This document shows, in pieces, positions 1 through 6,646 of a stretch of 32,011 nucleotides of DNA. The position numbers were made by a program, and so were the translations under genes. The notes beneath the pieces are model-generated. The model ran no database searches. It was not told the origin of the DNA and was given only the letters and a program-made list of their open reading frames with translations. Each line of letters begins with the position of its first letter. Position 1 is the first letter of the stretch. This stretch comes from Pseudomonas helleri (lineage in GTDB: Bacteria > Pseudomonadota > Gammaproteobacteria > Pseudomonadales > Pseudomonadaceae), in contig NZ_WIWC01000052.1 of NCBI RefSeq assembly GCF_009600315.1, positions 1-32,011 on the forward strand, given 5' to 3'.

Positions 1-24
1 TGAGAGTAGGTCATCGTCAAGATT
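1..24 (+). rRNA. 5S rRNA, 3' end only
   Basis: The first bases (tgagagtaggtcatcgtc, then aagatt) match the 3' end of Pseudomonas 5S rRNA as I remember it, the strand that pairs with the 5' end of the molecule. A strong terminator follows at once, as expected at the end of an rrn operon. Only about the last 24 of roughly 120 nucleotides are in the window, so the rest of the operon lies to the left. The exact mature end is uncertain by one or two bases. Confidence 0.85.
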
Positions 25-31
25 AAATTCC

Positions 32-71
32 AAACCCCCTGTCTGCTCACGCAGACAGGGGGTTTGTTTTT
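32..71 (+). terminator. rrn operon intrinsic terminator
   Basis: A perfect 15-bp stem (32-46 pairs with 51-65) closes a four-base loop (tcac) and is followed by a T-rich tract (67-71). It lies eight bases after the 5S rRNA end. It should stop the ribosomal operon before the IS66 remnant. Confidence 0.93.
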
Positions 72-148
72 GTGGGCGAAAAAAACCTTGGGATATTAGT
101 CTTATCCTTTGTCAGTAAGCGACTGGCATAGTCACCTTCCGAAAGTAG

Positions 149-337
149 CTACCACTTTACCGAGCTTACTCACCAGCGACGTTGCCAGCTTTCGTTCCGT
201 TGGGGGCCACGCCCAAATGGCAGGCGGAAGCAGTGGCGATCATCGAGCTGTTGCTTGGCGAACAATCGATCACAGTGAAATGGTCAACCTCCGATCCTGA
301 CGGCTGCGCCCGCTTTGTCCGTGGACTCACGCTATGA
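149..337 (+). pseudogene. IS66 TnpA (orfA) C-terminal remnant
   Basis: The frame opening after a stop at 146-148 and ending with TGA at 335-337 encodes the typical C-terminus of IS66-family TnpA, including GEQSITVKW and DPDGCARFVRGL. The DNA-binding N-terminal half is missing: only about 34 bases separate the readable frame from the presumed left end of the element. The stop overlaps an ATG at 334 in the translationally coupled style of IS66 operons, but the 29-codon frame that follows (334-423) is not clearly TnpB, so a deletion junction probably lies there. Confidence 0.75.
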
Positions 338-404
338 TTAGCATCGACACCGACTTCGCAACCATAGACGCCGAGCTGAACGCACTGAGTCCGCCGGTTG
401 CGTC

Positions 405-626
405 GGCCGAACCGCGCGAATAGCCCAAGCGCCATGTGCACTTGGCTGCTCGAGCTGGTTGTTCGCCGGATCGTTACGCAGCGGCATACGGGCGGCAGCA
501 ATCATGAGCTTGATCCAGTCTGCGCGTAAAAATGGACATGATCCGTATGCGTACCTGAAGGACGTTCTCACTCGGCTGCCACATCAGTGGGGCACTATTG
601 ATATATCGGAGATGGCAAAGTTTTAG
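405..626 (+). pseudogene. IS66 TnpC transposase C-terminal remnant
   Basis: From about 408 this frame carries the end of an IS66 TnpC. The best block, from 456, contains WLFAGSLRSG, RAAAIMSLIQSA and NGHDPYAYLKDVLTRLP, which is the conserved C-terminal domain of the family. The residues just before this (RIAQAPCALGCSS) look like a degraded form of the usual RPIALGRKN segment. After LTRLP the sequence jumps to HQW and a non-family tail, suggesting a small deletion; the frame stops at 624-626. The DDE catalytic core is absent, so it cannot transpose itself. Confidence 0.82.
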
Positions 627-641
627 AGTGCTGAAAGCGAA

Positions 642-1190
642 ATGACGAAAGAGACGGCTCGTTACATCTTGATCACAGGCGCGGCAGGTACCGGCACCAC
701 GACCTTAGCGAATGCTTTAGCAAAGGAACTGAGCACAACTCACCTGGAAGCAGATGATTTTTTGTGGCTGCCCAGTAACCCGCCATATCTGCATCTGGCA
801 GACAAAATGCAACGAGGGGAGCGCTTGCTACAAGAAATGCGCTCGCATGGCCGTGCAGTGGTTGCCGGATCAGTAATGGACTGGGGGCAACCGCTTGAGA
901 GCGAATTTGATCTTGTGGTGTTCCTTTATCTTCCTGCTGAGCTCAGATTAGAGAGACTAAAACGTCGAGAGGTTAAACGCTTCGGTCAAGCAAAGCCCGA
1001 GTTTCTGGCTTGGGCAGCTCAGTATGATGAGGGGGACGTCCCTGGGCGTAGCTTGGCCAGACATCAGAAATGGCTGACTGCGCTTACCTGTACTGTCTTA
1101 AAGCTTGAGGGCGACATGTCCGTTACAGATCGGGTACGGCAAATACTGGATGCAATTGAAGGACTGAACTACACATCGTCAGTCATATGA
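642..1190 (+). CDS. P-loop nucleotide/nucleoside kinase-like protein (AAA family)
   Basis: This encodes a 182-residue soluble protein. Residues 8-23 form the first strand and P-loop: GAAGTGTTT at 13-21. The position normally held by the Walker A lysine is threonine (T19). From memory, a known group of small adenylate-kinase-like proteins shares this GTTT form and the same layout: an acidic pair after strand 2 (ADDF), a VVAGSVMDWG segment, DLVVFLYLPAELRLERLKRRE as an arginine-rich lid, and a C-terminal VLKLEGD strand. The substrate is unknown. The gene starts 16 bases after the TnpC remnant stop and ends before the presumed IS right end, so it looks like a passenger of the element. No strong ribosome-binding site is visible (gaaagcga before the ATG). 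The frame is intact. Confidence 0.8.
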   Translation: MTKETARYILITGAAGTGTTTLANALAKELSTTHLEADDFLWLPSNPPYLHLADKMQRGERLLQEMRSHGRAVVAGSVMDWGQPLESEFDLVVFLYLPAELRLERLKRREVKRFGQAKPEFLAWAAQYDEGDVPGRSLARHQKWLTALTCTVLKLEGDMSVTDRVRQILDAIEGLNYTSSVI

Positions 1191-1229
1191 ATGTGTGTTG
1201 GCTATACGCTTACTTTTGTCAGGTATATA

Positions 1230-1260
1230 AAAAAACCACCTCAATAGGTGGTTTTTTTTT
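1230..1260. terminator. Bidirectional intrinsic terminator between kinase gene and queD
   Basis: A perfect 11-bp stem (1231-1241 with 1246-1256) with loop caat, preceded by an A-run and followed by a T-run. It can end transcription from either direction. It lies outside the proposed IS66 right end, so it probably belonged to queD before the insertion. Confidence 0.85.
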
Positions 1261-1271
1261 GACGACGGTTC

Positions 1272-1628
1272 TTAATCACCGTAATAAATACAGCCACTTG
1301 TGCACGTTTCATGGATGCGAATTGCAGACAATTCTGGAAGCAGCGGTTTGAGTTGTTGCCAAATCCATTTTGCCAGCACTTCGCTGGTTGGATTTTCCAA
1401 CCCAGGAATGTCGTTCAGGTAGTTATGATCAAGTCGCTCGTAAAGCGGTTTGAAAATGGCTTTAATTTCCGAGAAGTCACGTATCCAGCCCGTAGCAGGA
1501 TCAATGTCACCGCTTAAATGGATCGCAATCTTGAACGAATGACCGTGTAAACGACCGCATTTATGGCCTTCTGGTACGTAAGGCAATTTATGCGCTGATT
1601 CGAAGGTGAATTCTTTGAAAATTTCCAC
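1272..1628 (-). CDS. queD: 6-carboxy-5,6,7,8-tetrahydropterin synthase (QueD)
   Basis: The 118-residue protein converts 7,8-dihydroneopterin triphosphate to 6-carboxytetrahydropterin, an early step towards queuosine and related 7-deazaguanines. The zinc ligands are visible as H13 (SAHKL) and H28/H30 (LHGHS). The catalytic cysteine is C24, with D67-H68 and E107 as the other expected active-site residues. DFSEIK and PTSE are typical of the family. Length is normal for the short bacterial form. The start is a GTG at 1626-1628, with only a weak upstream aagag as ribosome-binding site. No preQ1 riboswitch was recognised upstream. It is transcribed alone and ends at the shared terminator. Confidence 0.93.
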   Translation of the reverse strand: MEIFKEFTFESAHKLPYVPEGHKCGRLHGHSFKIAIHLSGDIDPATGWIRDFSEIKAIFKPLYERLDHNYLNDIPGLENPTSEVLAKWIWQQLKPLLPELSAIRIHETCTSGCIYYGD

Positions 1629-1838
1629 AGTGTTGATTGCTCTTGAAAAGGTGGCTATCGCCTAAGCGACGAATGCAGGCCTGCAGTTTAGCAGCTAACC
1701 CCTTATGTGCGGAATTCGCCCTTAGGGTCACGCTGTCATCAAGTTGGCAAATTCAGTTTCAGTTAAGCCTGCATCTCTATGATCAAATGTTTGCGATACT
1801 GCAAGCAGGTGATCAGGCGGAGGCCAGCGAGACAGGTG

Positions 1839-2153
1839 ATGACAGTGAATATGCAAGTTGGCAAGGCTGCTGCGCTGATACTTTGTGTATTCTGCTCATC
1901 GGCCTCGGCGCGTGATTTAGGGCAGGACGAGGCCTTGCGTTTACGTCAGCGAGGCGCAATTTTGCCATTGGAGCAACTCCTGCAACAGGTTCTGCTGCGT
2001 CACCCGGGGGCCAAGCTTCTGGAAGCTGAGCTGGAGGAGAAGCACGATGTATATGTTTATGAAGTCGAGCTGTTAACGCCGGCTGGAATTGTGCGCGAAA
2101 TAAAGCTTGATGCCAGTGATGGCCGTTTGCTCAAAGATGAGGAAGATGATTAA
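1839..2153 (+). CDS. Secreted PepSY-domain protein
   Basis: From the ATG at 1839 this is a protein of about 104 residues with a signal peptide (hydrophobic AAALILCVFCSS, cleavage probably after SASA). The mature part is a single PepSY domain: a helix with LEQLLQQVLLRHPGAKLLEAELEE, then the strands YVYEVELLTPAG and IVREIKLDASDGRLLKDE. PepSY proteins are periplasmic; many are encoded beside two-component systems and are thought to modulate proteases or sensors, but this one's role is not shown. The stop shares its last A with the ATG of the response regulator (TAATG), so the three genes form one translationally coupled operon. The frame stays open upstream to 1779, but the earlier start would place a charged stretch before the signal peptide. 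Confidence 0.82.
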   Translation: MTVNMQVGKAAALILCVFCSSASARDLGQDEALRLRQRGAILPLEQLLQQVLLRHPGAKLLEAELEEKHDVYVYEVELLTPAGIVREIKLDASDGRLLKDEEDD

Positions 2154-2821
2154 TGAGGCTGCTGTTGGTAGAGGATCATGTCCCCTTGGCTGATCAACTG
2201 GTGGCGAGTCTTTCTCGCCAAGGTTATGCGGTCGATTGGTTGGCCGATGGCCGTGATGCTCTTTATCAGGGTAAAAGTGAGCCGTATGATTTAATTATTC
2301 TCGATCTGGGGCTGCCTGGACTGTCTGGTATTGAGGTGCTTAAACAGTGGCGAGCTGAAGGTGTGTCTATACCGGTGCTCATTTTGACTGCGCGCAGTTC
2401 TTGGTCAGAGCGCATTGACGGTCTAAAGGTTGGTGCTGATGACTATGTCACTAAACCGTTTCATCCTGAAGAACTGCAATTGCGAGTGCAGGCGTTATTG
2501 CGTCGATCTCACGGTCAGGTGAACCAACCACTTTTGAAGTCTGCAGGCCTTCAGCTAGATGAGGCGCGTCAATGCGCAATCAATCTTGGCGAAGAAGTGC
2601 AATTGACAGCTTCCGAGTTTCGTCTTCTGCGTTATTTTATGCTGCACCCTCAACAAATTCTTTCCAAAAGTCATCTGGCAGAACATCTTTACGATGGTGA
2701 GACTGAGCGTGACTCTAATGTTCTGGAAGTCCATGTGAACCACTTGCGGCGCAAACTCGGGCGAGCGGTGATAGAAACACGCCGTGGGCAAGGGTATATA
2801 TTTGGTGCTGGTGATCAGTGA
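2153..2821 (+). CDS. OmpR/PhoP-family response regulator (BqsR/CarR-like)
   Basis: 222 residues with a receiver domain (about 1-115) and a winged-helix DNA-binding domain (about 125-218). The acidic pocket is E7/D8, the phosphoacceptor D51 (ILDLGLPG), the switch threonine T79 and the conserved lysine K101 (TKPF). The C-terminal domain has LTASEFRLL and the recognition-helix region DSNVLEVHVNHLRRKL. It overlaps the PepSY gene upstream and the kinase gene downstream. Nearby chemoreceptor and transporter genes match, from memory, the surroundings of the P. aeruginosa BqsRS/CarRS iron/calcium-responsive system (PA2656-PA2657); orthology is inferred. Confidence 0.93.
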   Translation: MRLLLVEDHVPLADQLVASLSRQGYAVDWLADGRDALYQGKSEPYDLIILDLGLPGLSGIEVLKQWRAEGVSIPVLILTARSSWSERIDGLKVGADDYVTKPFHPEELQLRVQALLRRSHGQVNQPLLKSAGLQLDEARQCAINLGEEVQLTASEFRLLRYFMLHPQQILSKSHLAEHLYDGETERDSNVLEVHVNHLRRKLGRAVIETRRGQGYIFGAGDQ

Positions 2822-4137
2822 AATCCATTCAGAGGCGTTTGAGTCTGGGTTTAATCAGTGGTTTGTTGATTGCCGGCCTGGTGGTTGGGCAAGTCAGCAT
2901 CTGGTTATTTGAAAACGGGCTTCAGCGCTATCTGGAATCAGGATTGCAAAACGACAGCGAAAATCTGTTGATCGCGTTGAGCCGAACGCCCCAAGGGTTG
3001 CAGTTGGATGAGCGCCGAATATCACCGGCGTATCAGCGACCTTTTTCGGGCCATTATTTCAGTATTGCCTTCGGTGATACGCATTGGCGTTCACGCTCGT
3101 TGTGGGATGCTCAGCTACCTCGGCCCAATCACCCGGGATTGGATCGAACTCTGGAACCTGGGCCTGATGGCCAGATGCTGCTTGTTTTAAACAGCAATTA
3201 TCAGCGCTTTGGCCAAACGGTCTCCATCACAGTGGCTCAGGACTACACACCCATTCGAAAAAGCTTCCAGCAAGTTCAACGGGTGGGCTTAGGTATTTGG
3301 GTCGTAGCTCTGATCGTGATCTTGCTGCTTCAACGGGTGACGGTACGAACAGCATTACGGCCTTTGGAAACTGCCCGAAAACAGATAATCCAATTACAGG
3401 CGGGGCAGCGTTCGCAGCTTGATGAGAAGGTTCCTCAGGAACTGGAGCCATTGGTCACGCAGATAAACCACTTGTTGATCCACACCGAGGACAACTTGAA
3501 GCGCTCGCGAAATGCCGTTGGCAATTTGGGGCACGCATTAAAAACGCCTTTGGCAGTATTGTTCAGTTTGGCGAAGGATCCGCGCCTTGCTGCTTACCCC
3601 CAGATCCAGAGCACTCTGAGCGAGCAACTCGAATACATACAACAACGCATGAGCCGCGAACTTAATCGTGCTCGCTTGGCCGGTGATGCGCTTCCAGGCG
3701 CTCACTTTGAAGCAGATGCAGAACTGCCAGGCTTGATGGCCACCCTTGGCATGATTTACGGCAAGCATATCGAACTGAAATGTAATGTCCCTTCAGGTCT
3801 TCACATGCCCTGGGATCGTGAGGACATGCTCGAACTGCTTGGTAATTTGTTGGATAACGCCTGCAAATGGGCGGACTCTGAGGTTGAGCTAAGAATCCTT
3901 CAGAGAGGGAACGAGTTTGAGATCGAAGTACAAGATGATGGCCCAGGTATTCCTGAGACAGAAAGAGATCAAGTGTTCAGCCGAGGAACCCGGCTCGATG
4001 AACAAACCAGTGGACATGGTTTGGGCTTGGGTATTGTTAGGGATGTCATAGAAGCTTGGGGAGGAGAGATGCAACTGTCTACGGGAGCATTGGGTGGGTT
4101 ATCAGTGTTGATCAAGTTACAGGTGCGGCTGCGATAA
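2818..4137 (+). CDS. Membrane sensor histidine kinase (BqsS/CarS-like or PhoQ-like)
   Basis: 439 residues starting with GTG inside the regulator's last codons (GTGA overlap). Transmembrane helix 1 is about 10-30, the periplasmic sensor about 31-155 and helix 2 about 157-181, followed by a linker/HAMP region. The dimerisation helix carries the phosphoacceptor H239 in NLGHALKTPL, the variant seen in PhoQ-type kinases. The ATPase domain shows the N box (NLLDNACKWA, N347), G1 (DDGPGIP, 373-379) and G2 (GHGLGLGI, about 399-406). It pairs with the regulator upstream. The RExxE motif reported for iron sensing by P. aeruginosa BqsS is not present in the periplasmic segment here, so the signal may differ even if the system is orthologous. 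Confidence 0.93.
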   Translation: MKSIQRRLSLGLISGLLIAGLVVGQVSIWLFENGLQRYLESGLQNDSENLLIALSRTPQGLQLDERRISPAYQRPFSGHYFSIAFGDTHWRSRSLWDAQLPRPNHPGLDRTLEPGPDGQMLLVLNSNYQRFGQTVSITVAQDYTPIRKSFQQVQRVGLGIWVVALIVILLLQRVTVRTALRPLETARKQIIQLQAGQRSQLDEKVPQELEPLVTQINHLLIHTEDNLKRSRNAVGNLGHALKTPLAVLFSLAKDPRLAAYPQIQSTLSEQLEYIQQRMSRELNRARLAGDALPGAHFEADAELPGLMATLGMIYGKHIELKCNVPSGLHMPWDREDMLELLGNLLDNACKWADSEVELRILQRGNEFEIEVQDDGPGIPETERDQVFSRGTRLDEQTSGHGLGLGIVRDVIEAWGGEMQLSTGALGGLSVLIKLQVRLR

Positions 4138-4185
4138 CGGTAACTGGTCCTACAAAGCCAGTCACCGTTCACCCGGAGCGCATAG

Positions 4186-6333
4186 TTAGACGCGAAATTG
4201 ATCCATCAACGTTTGCTGTTGGTTCGCCAGAGTATTCAGTGACTGGCTGACCCGTGCAGATTCATTGGCCTGCTCGGACAAAGACTCGGTCACATCGCGG
4301 ATAGTGGCGACATTGTTGTTAATCTCTTCGGCCACTGCGCTCTGTTCTTCCGCAGCGCTGGCAATCTGCAGGTTCATGTCCGTGATGACCGTAACGGCAT
4401 TACCGATTTGTTGCAAAGCCGTCACAGCCTGACTTACTTGCTCAACGCTGCCTTGGGCTTGACGATGGCTGTTGCTCATTGAACTGACGACTTCTTGAGT
4501 CCCCACTTGCAACTGTTCGATGACTTGCCGGGTTTCTTCGACCGACTCTTGTGTTCGGCGGGCCAGGTTACGAACTTCGTCAGCCACTACCGCAAAACCT
4601 CGACCGGCCTCACCTGCACGCGCCGCTTCAATGGCAGCATTCAATGCCAGTAAATTGGTTTGTTCTGCAATGGCTCGAATGACTTCCAGCACCGAGCCGA
4701 TTTTCTCACTGTTAGCCGCCAGCCCTTCAACTTGGGTCATGGCCACGTTCATGTCAGCGGCCAGAACATCAATGCTGGATGTGGTGCGATCAATAATGGT
4801 CAGCCCTTGCCGAGTTGCTTCATCTGCCTCCCGGGCAGCTTGAGCGGCTTGGGCCGCGCTACGTGCCACATCCTGTGCAGTGGCACTCATTTCATGGGAT
4901 GCCGTGGCAGCCTGATCAACCTGACGGTACTGCTGCTCCATGCCAGCGCTGGTCTGGGTGGCGATAGCCGCTGACTGATCAGCCGTATTGCGGGCATCCT
5001 GCACTGAGCGTTTAACCTCAGCAATAATGGGTTGTAATTTGTCGAGGAAGCGGTTGAACCAGCCGGCCAATTGGCCTAACTCGTCCTTTTTGTCATAGGC
5101 CAGACGTCGTGTCAGATCGCCTTCGCCACTGGCAATGTCTTCCAGCATATTGGCCACGCCCAGAATCGGGCGTGTGACGCTGCGTGCCATTAGCCATATC
5201 AGTAGCAAGCCGATGACCGCAGCAAACGATCCCAACCCAAGTTCAATCAGGGCTCCGTCGCGATTTCGTGTTTCCAGCTCAACTTGCAACGCTTGAGCGG
5301 GGCCTACCAGCACCTTTTCAGGCACGTCCAGCAATACGCCCCATGGCTTGCTGCCTGGGATAGGTTTGAACGGGGTCAGTATTTTAAGACGTTCGTGCTG
5401 ATGCAGGCTTTGCGGCTGATCGCCAGTGGCCATCAGTTTTGTGAGTTGCGCACCATCTTCGACATCTACTTGATCAAGGCGTTGTGCCAGCTTGCTCGCA
5501 TCCTTGCTGAAACCAGCCAATATGCCTGCCGAACTTACAATGCTGACATTGGTTTGCCCGTCATAAAGCTTTTGACTCGCCAGTTTGCTTATGGCTTGCA
5601 GGCTATTGAGGTTGATATCAACCGAAAGCGAAGCGATCAGCTTGCCATTGACCAGCAGTGGAAAAACGATGCTGGTCATCAACACGTTCTGACCATCGAT
5701 CTCGTAAAAATATGGCTCGATAATGCACGGTTTGAGTGTTTCTCGAGGGCAAGTGAACCACGAGTTATTGGCCTGCCCGCTTGGGCCGGTACTGGTGTCT
5801 ACCAGATCGGCTTCCGGCAATGTCATCGAGGTCAGTGTGCCGGGCGTAGGCTGCGACCAATAGAGAGAAAAGCGGCCTTTATCATTGCTGCCCAGCTCTT
5901 TTTGATGGTCAAACAACGCATCCTTGCTATCCAGTGCGTTGGCTTCAAATACTAAGGACAAGCCAAGCAAATCAGGATTGGCTTGTAATGCCGCTTTTAC
6001 CTGGCGGGTCAGGTCTTCACGCAAGTCGAAGGCGTCCAGAAAGCGCTTTTCCGATTGCTCACGTAAAAACAGGACTTGGCGTGCGAAACCATTGCCGTAC
6101 TGATAGGCATCCATAAACTGACGACTGATTGCCAGCGCCTGAGCTTCGCCTTGGGCTTCAATGCGAGCCTTGGCCGACTCATTGAGCATCTGTGTGCTCG
6201 AAGCCTCTACGAGCTGGGTTGTGTAGTCCATGCGATAAAGCGAAAGTCCAACCAGCAGGGCTACGATACTGAGTAGGCAAAGTCCGGAGAGGAGGGAGAT
6301 TTTCCACTGGATGGAAAGCTGTCTGACCGACAT
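4186..6333 (-). CDS. Methyl-accepting chemotaxis protein with double-Cache sensor (TlpQ-like)
   Basis: 715 residues: transmembrane helix about 11-33, a large periplasmic double-Cache domain (about 35-355) ending in PWGVLLDVPEK, helix 2 about 361-383, HAMP about 384-437, and a long cytoplasmic signalling coiled coil whose hairpin tip is AEQTNLLALNAAIEAARAGE (about 556-575). It has no C-terminal CheR-binding pentapeptide. The protein should sense small molecules in the periplasm and control CheA. Size and neighbours (a YuiF-type transporter and a two-component system) resemble P. aeruginosa TlpQ (PA2654), known to respond to histamine and polyamines; the ligand here is inferred, not shown. It is convergent with the kinase operon and divergent from the transporter. 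Confidence 0.93.
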   Translation of the reverse strand: MSVRQLSIQWKISLLSGLCLLSIVALLVGLSLYRMDYTTQLVEASSTQMLNESAKARIEAQGEAQALAISRQFMDAYQYGNGFARQVLFLREQSEKRFLDAFDLREDLTRQVKAALQANPDLLGLSLVFEANALDSKDALFDHQKELGSNDKGRFSLYWSQPTPGTLTSMTLPEADLVDTSTGPSGQANNSWFTCPRETLKPCIIEPYFYEIDGQNVLMTSIVFPLLVNGKLIASLSVDINLNSLQAISKLASQKLYDGQTNVSIVSSAGILAGFSKDASKLAQRLDQVDVEDGAQLTKLMATGDQPQSLHQHERLKILTPFKPIPGSKPWGVLLDVPEKVLVGPAQALQVELETRNRDGALIELGLGSFAAVIGLLLIWLMARSVTRPILGVANMLEDIASGEGDLTRRLAYDKKDELGQLAGWFNRFLDKLQPIIAEVKRSVQDARNTADQSAAIATQTSAGMEQQYRQVDQAATASHEMSATAQDVARSAAQAAQAAREADEATRQGLTIIDRTTSSIDVLAADMNVAMTQVEGLAANSEKIGSVLEVIRAIAEQTNLLALNAAIEAARAGEAGRGFAVVADEVRNLARRTQESVEETRQVIEQLQVGTQEVVSSMSNSHRQAQGSVEQVSQAVTALQQIGNAVTVITDMNLQIASAAEEQSAVAEEINNNVATIRDVTESLSEQANESARVSQSLNTLANQQQTLMDQFRV

Positions 6334-6646
6334 GGAGACATCCTAAATAGAGGCTTTGACTGTTAGCGGCCGCCAGCGGTTTTTCTTTACTGCAATCTCT
6401 GCTTTTTAAACCTTTGGATTCAGCACTGATAAAACCTTCAGCCTCTAAATGATGGGGGTAGCACTCTTGGGCGCACGTGCAGTGGCGGTCTTCGGACTTC
6501 ACTTTGACAAGGCGCTCATGCTGCTGCAAAGTGTGCGCCCTCAAATAAGTCCTTCCTTCAGATCCGGCGACTGCAACAGCAGTCTTGCGTCCGGAATTTC
6601 CCGCTTTACGGTGTTTTATCGTGGTGCGCTCTATGAGGTTGTAAAG
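6334..6646. other. Intergenic region between divergent chemoreceptor and transporter genes, with a hairpin
   Basis: This 313-base stretch should contain both divergent promoters; I cannot assign them confidently. It holds a bulged hairpin: inner stem 6569-6574 with 6579-6584 (loop aaca) and outer arms tccgg 6563-6567 with ccgga 6591-6595. No T-run follows. A reading frame open from 6449 into the transporter is unlikely to be translated, because its encoded residues are not like a transporter N-terminus and a proper ribosome-binding site occurs at the later ATG. Confidence 0.5.

Larger units (their letters stand above)
115..1213 (+). mobile_element. Degenerate IS66-family element with a passenger gene (boundaries inferred)
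   Basis: The left end begins gtaagcg at 115-121 and the proposed right end finishes with its inverse, cgcttac, at 1207-1213; this heptamer resembles IS66-family termini. The outside flanks are ctttgtca (107-114) and ttttgtca (1214-1221), 7 of 8 identical, as expected for the 8-bp target duplication of IS66. Inside are remnants of TnpA (149-337) and TnpC (405-626), a large deletion between them, and an intact kinase-like gene (642-1190). The element sits between an rrn terminator and the terminator of queD. The IS66 assignment is firm from the protein remnants; the right boundary and the inclusion of the kinase gene are inference from the short repeat and flanks. Confidence 0.6.

Noticed and set aside
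1629..1838. preQ1 riboswitch upstream of queD
   Set aside because: No preQ1 aptamer pattern or clear sequestering hairpin was found by eye in the 200 bases upstream.
4138..4185. Terminator between the sensor kinase and chemoreceptor genes
   Set aside because: Only a 5-bp pairing (actgg/ccagt) with a ten-base loop and no T-run is visible, too weak to call.
5284..5955. 223-codon open frame on the plus strand opposite the chemoreceptor gene
   Set aside because: It is antisense to a complete double-Cache receptor and has no recognisable motif.
6449..6646. N-terminal extension of the YuiF-type permease
   Set aside because: The added 66 residues are not hydrophobic and not family-like, and the ATG at 6647 has a properly placed GAGG.
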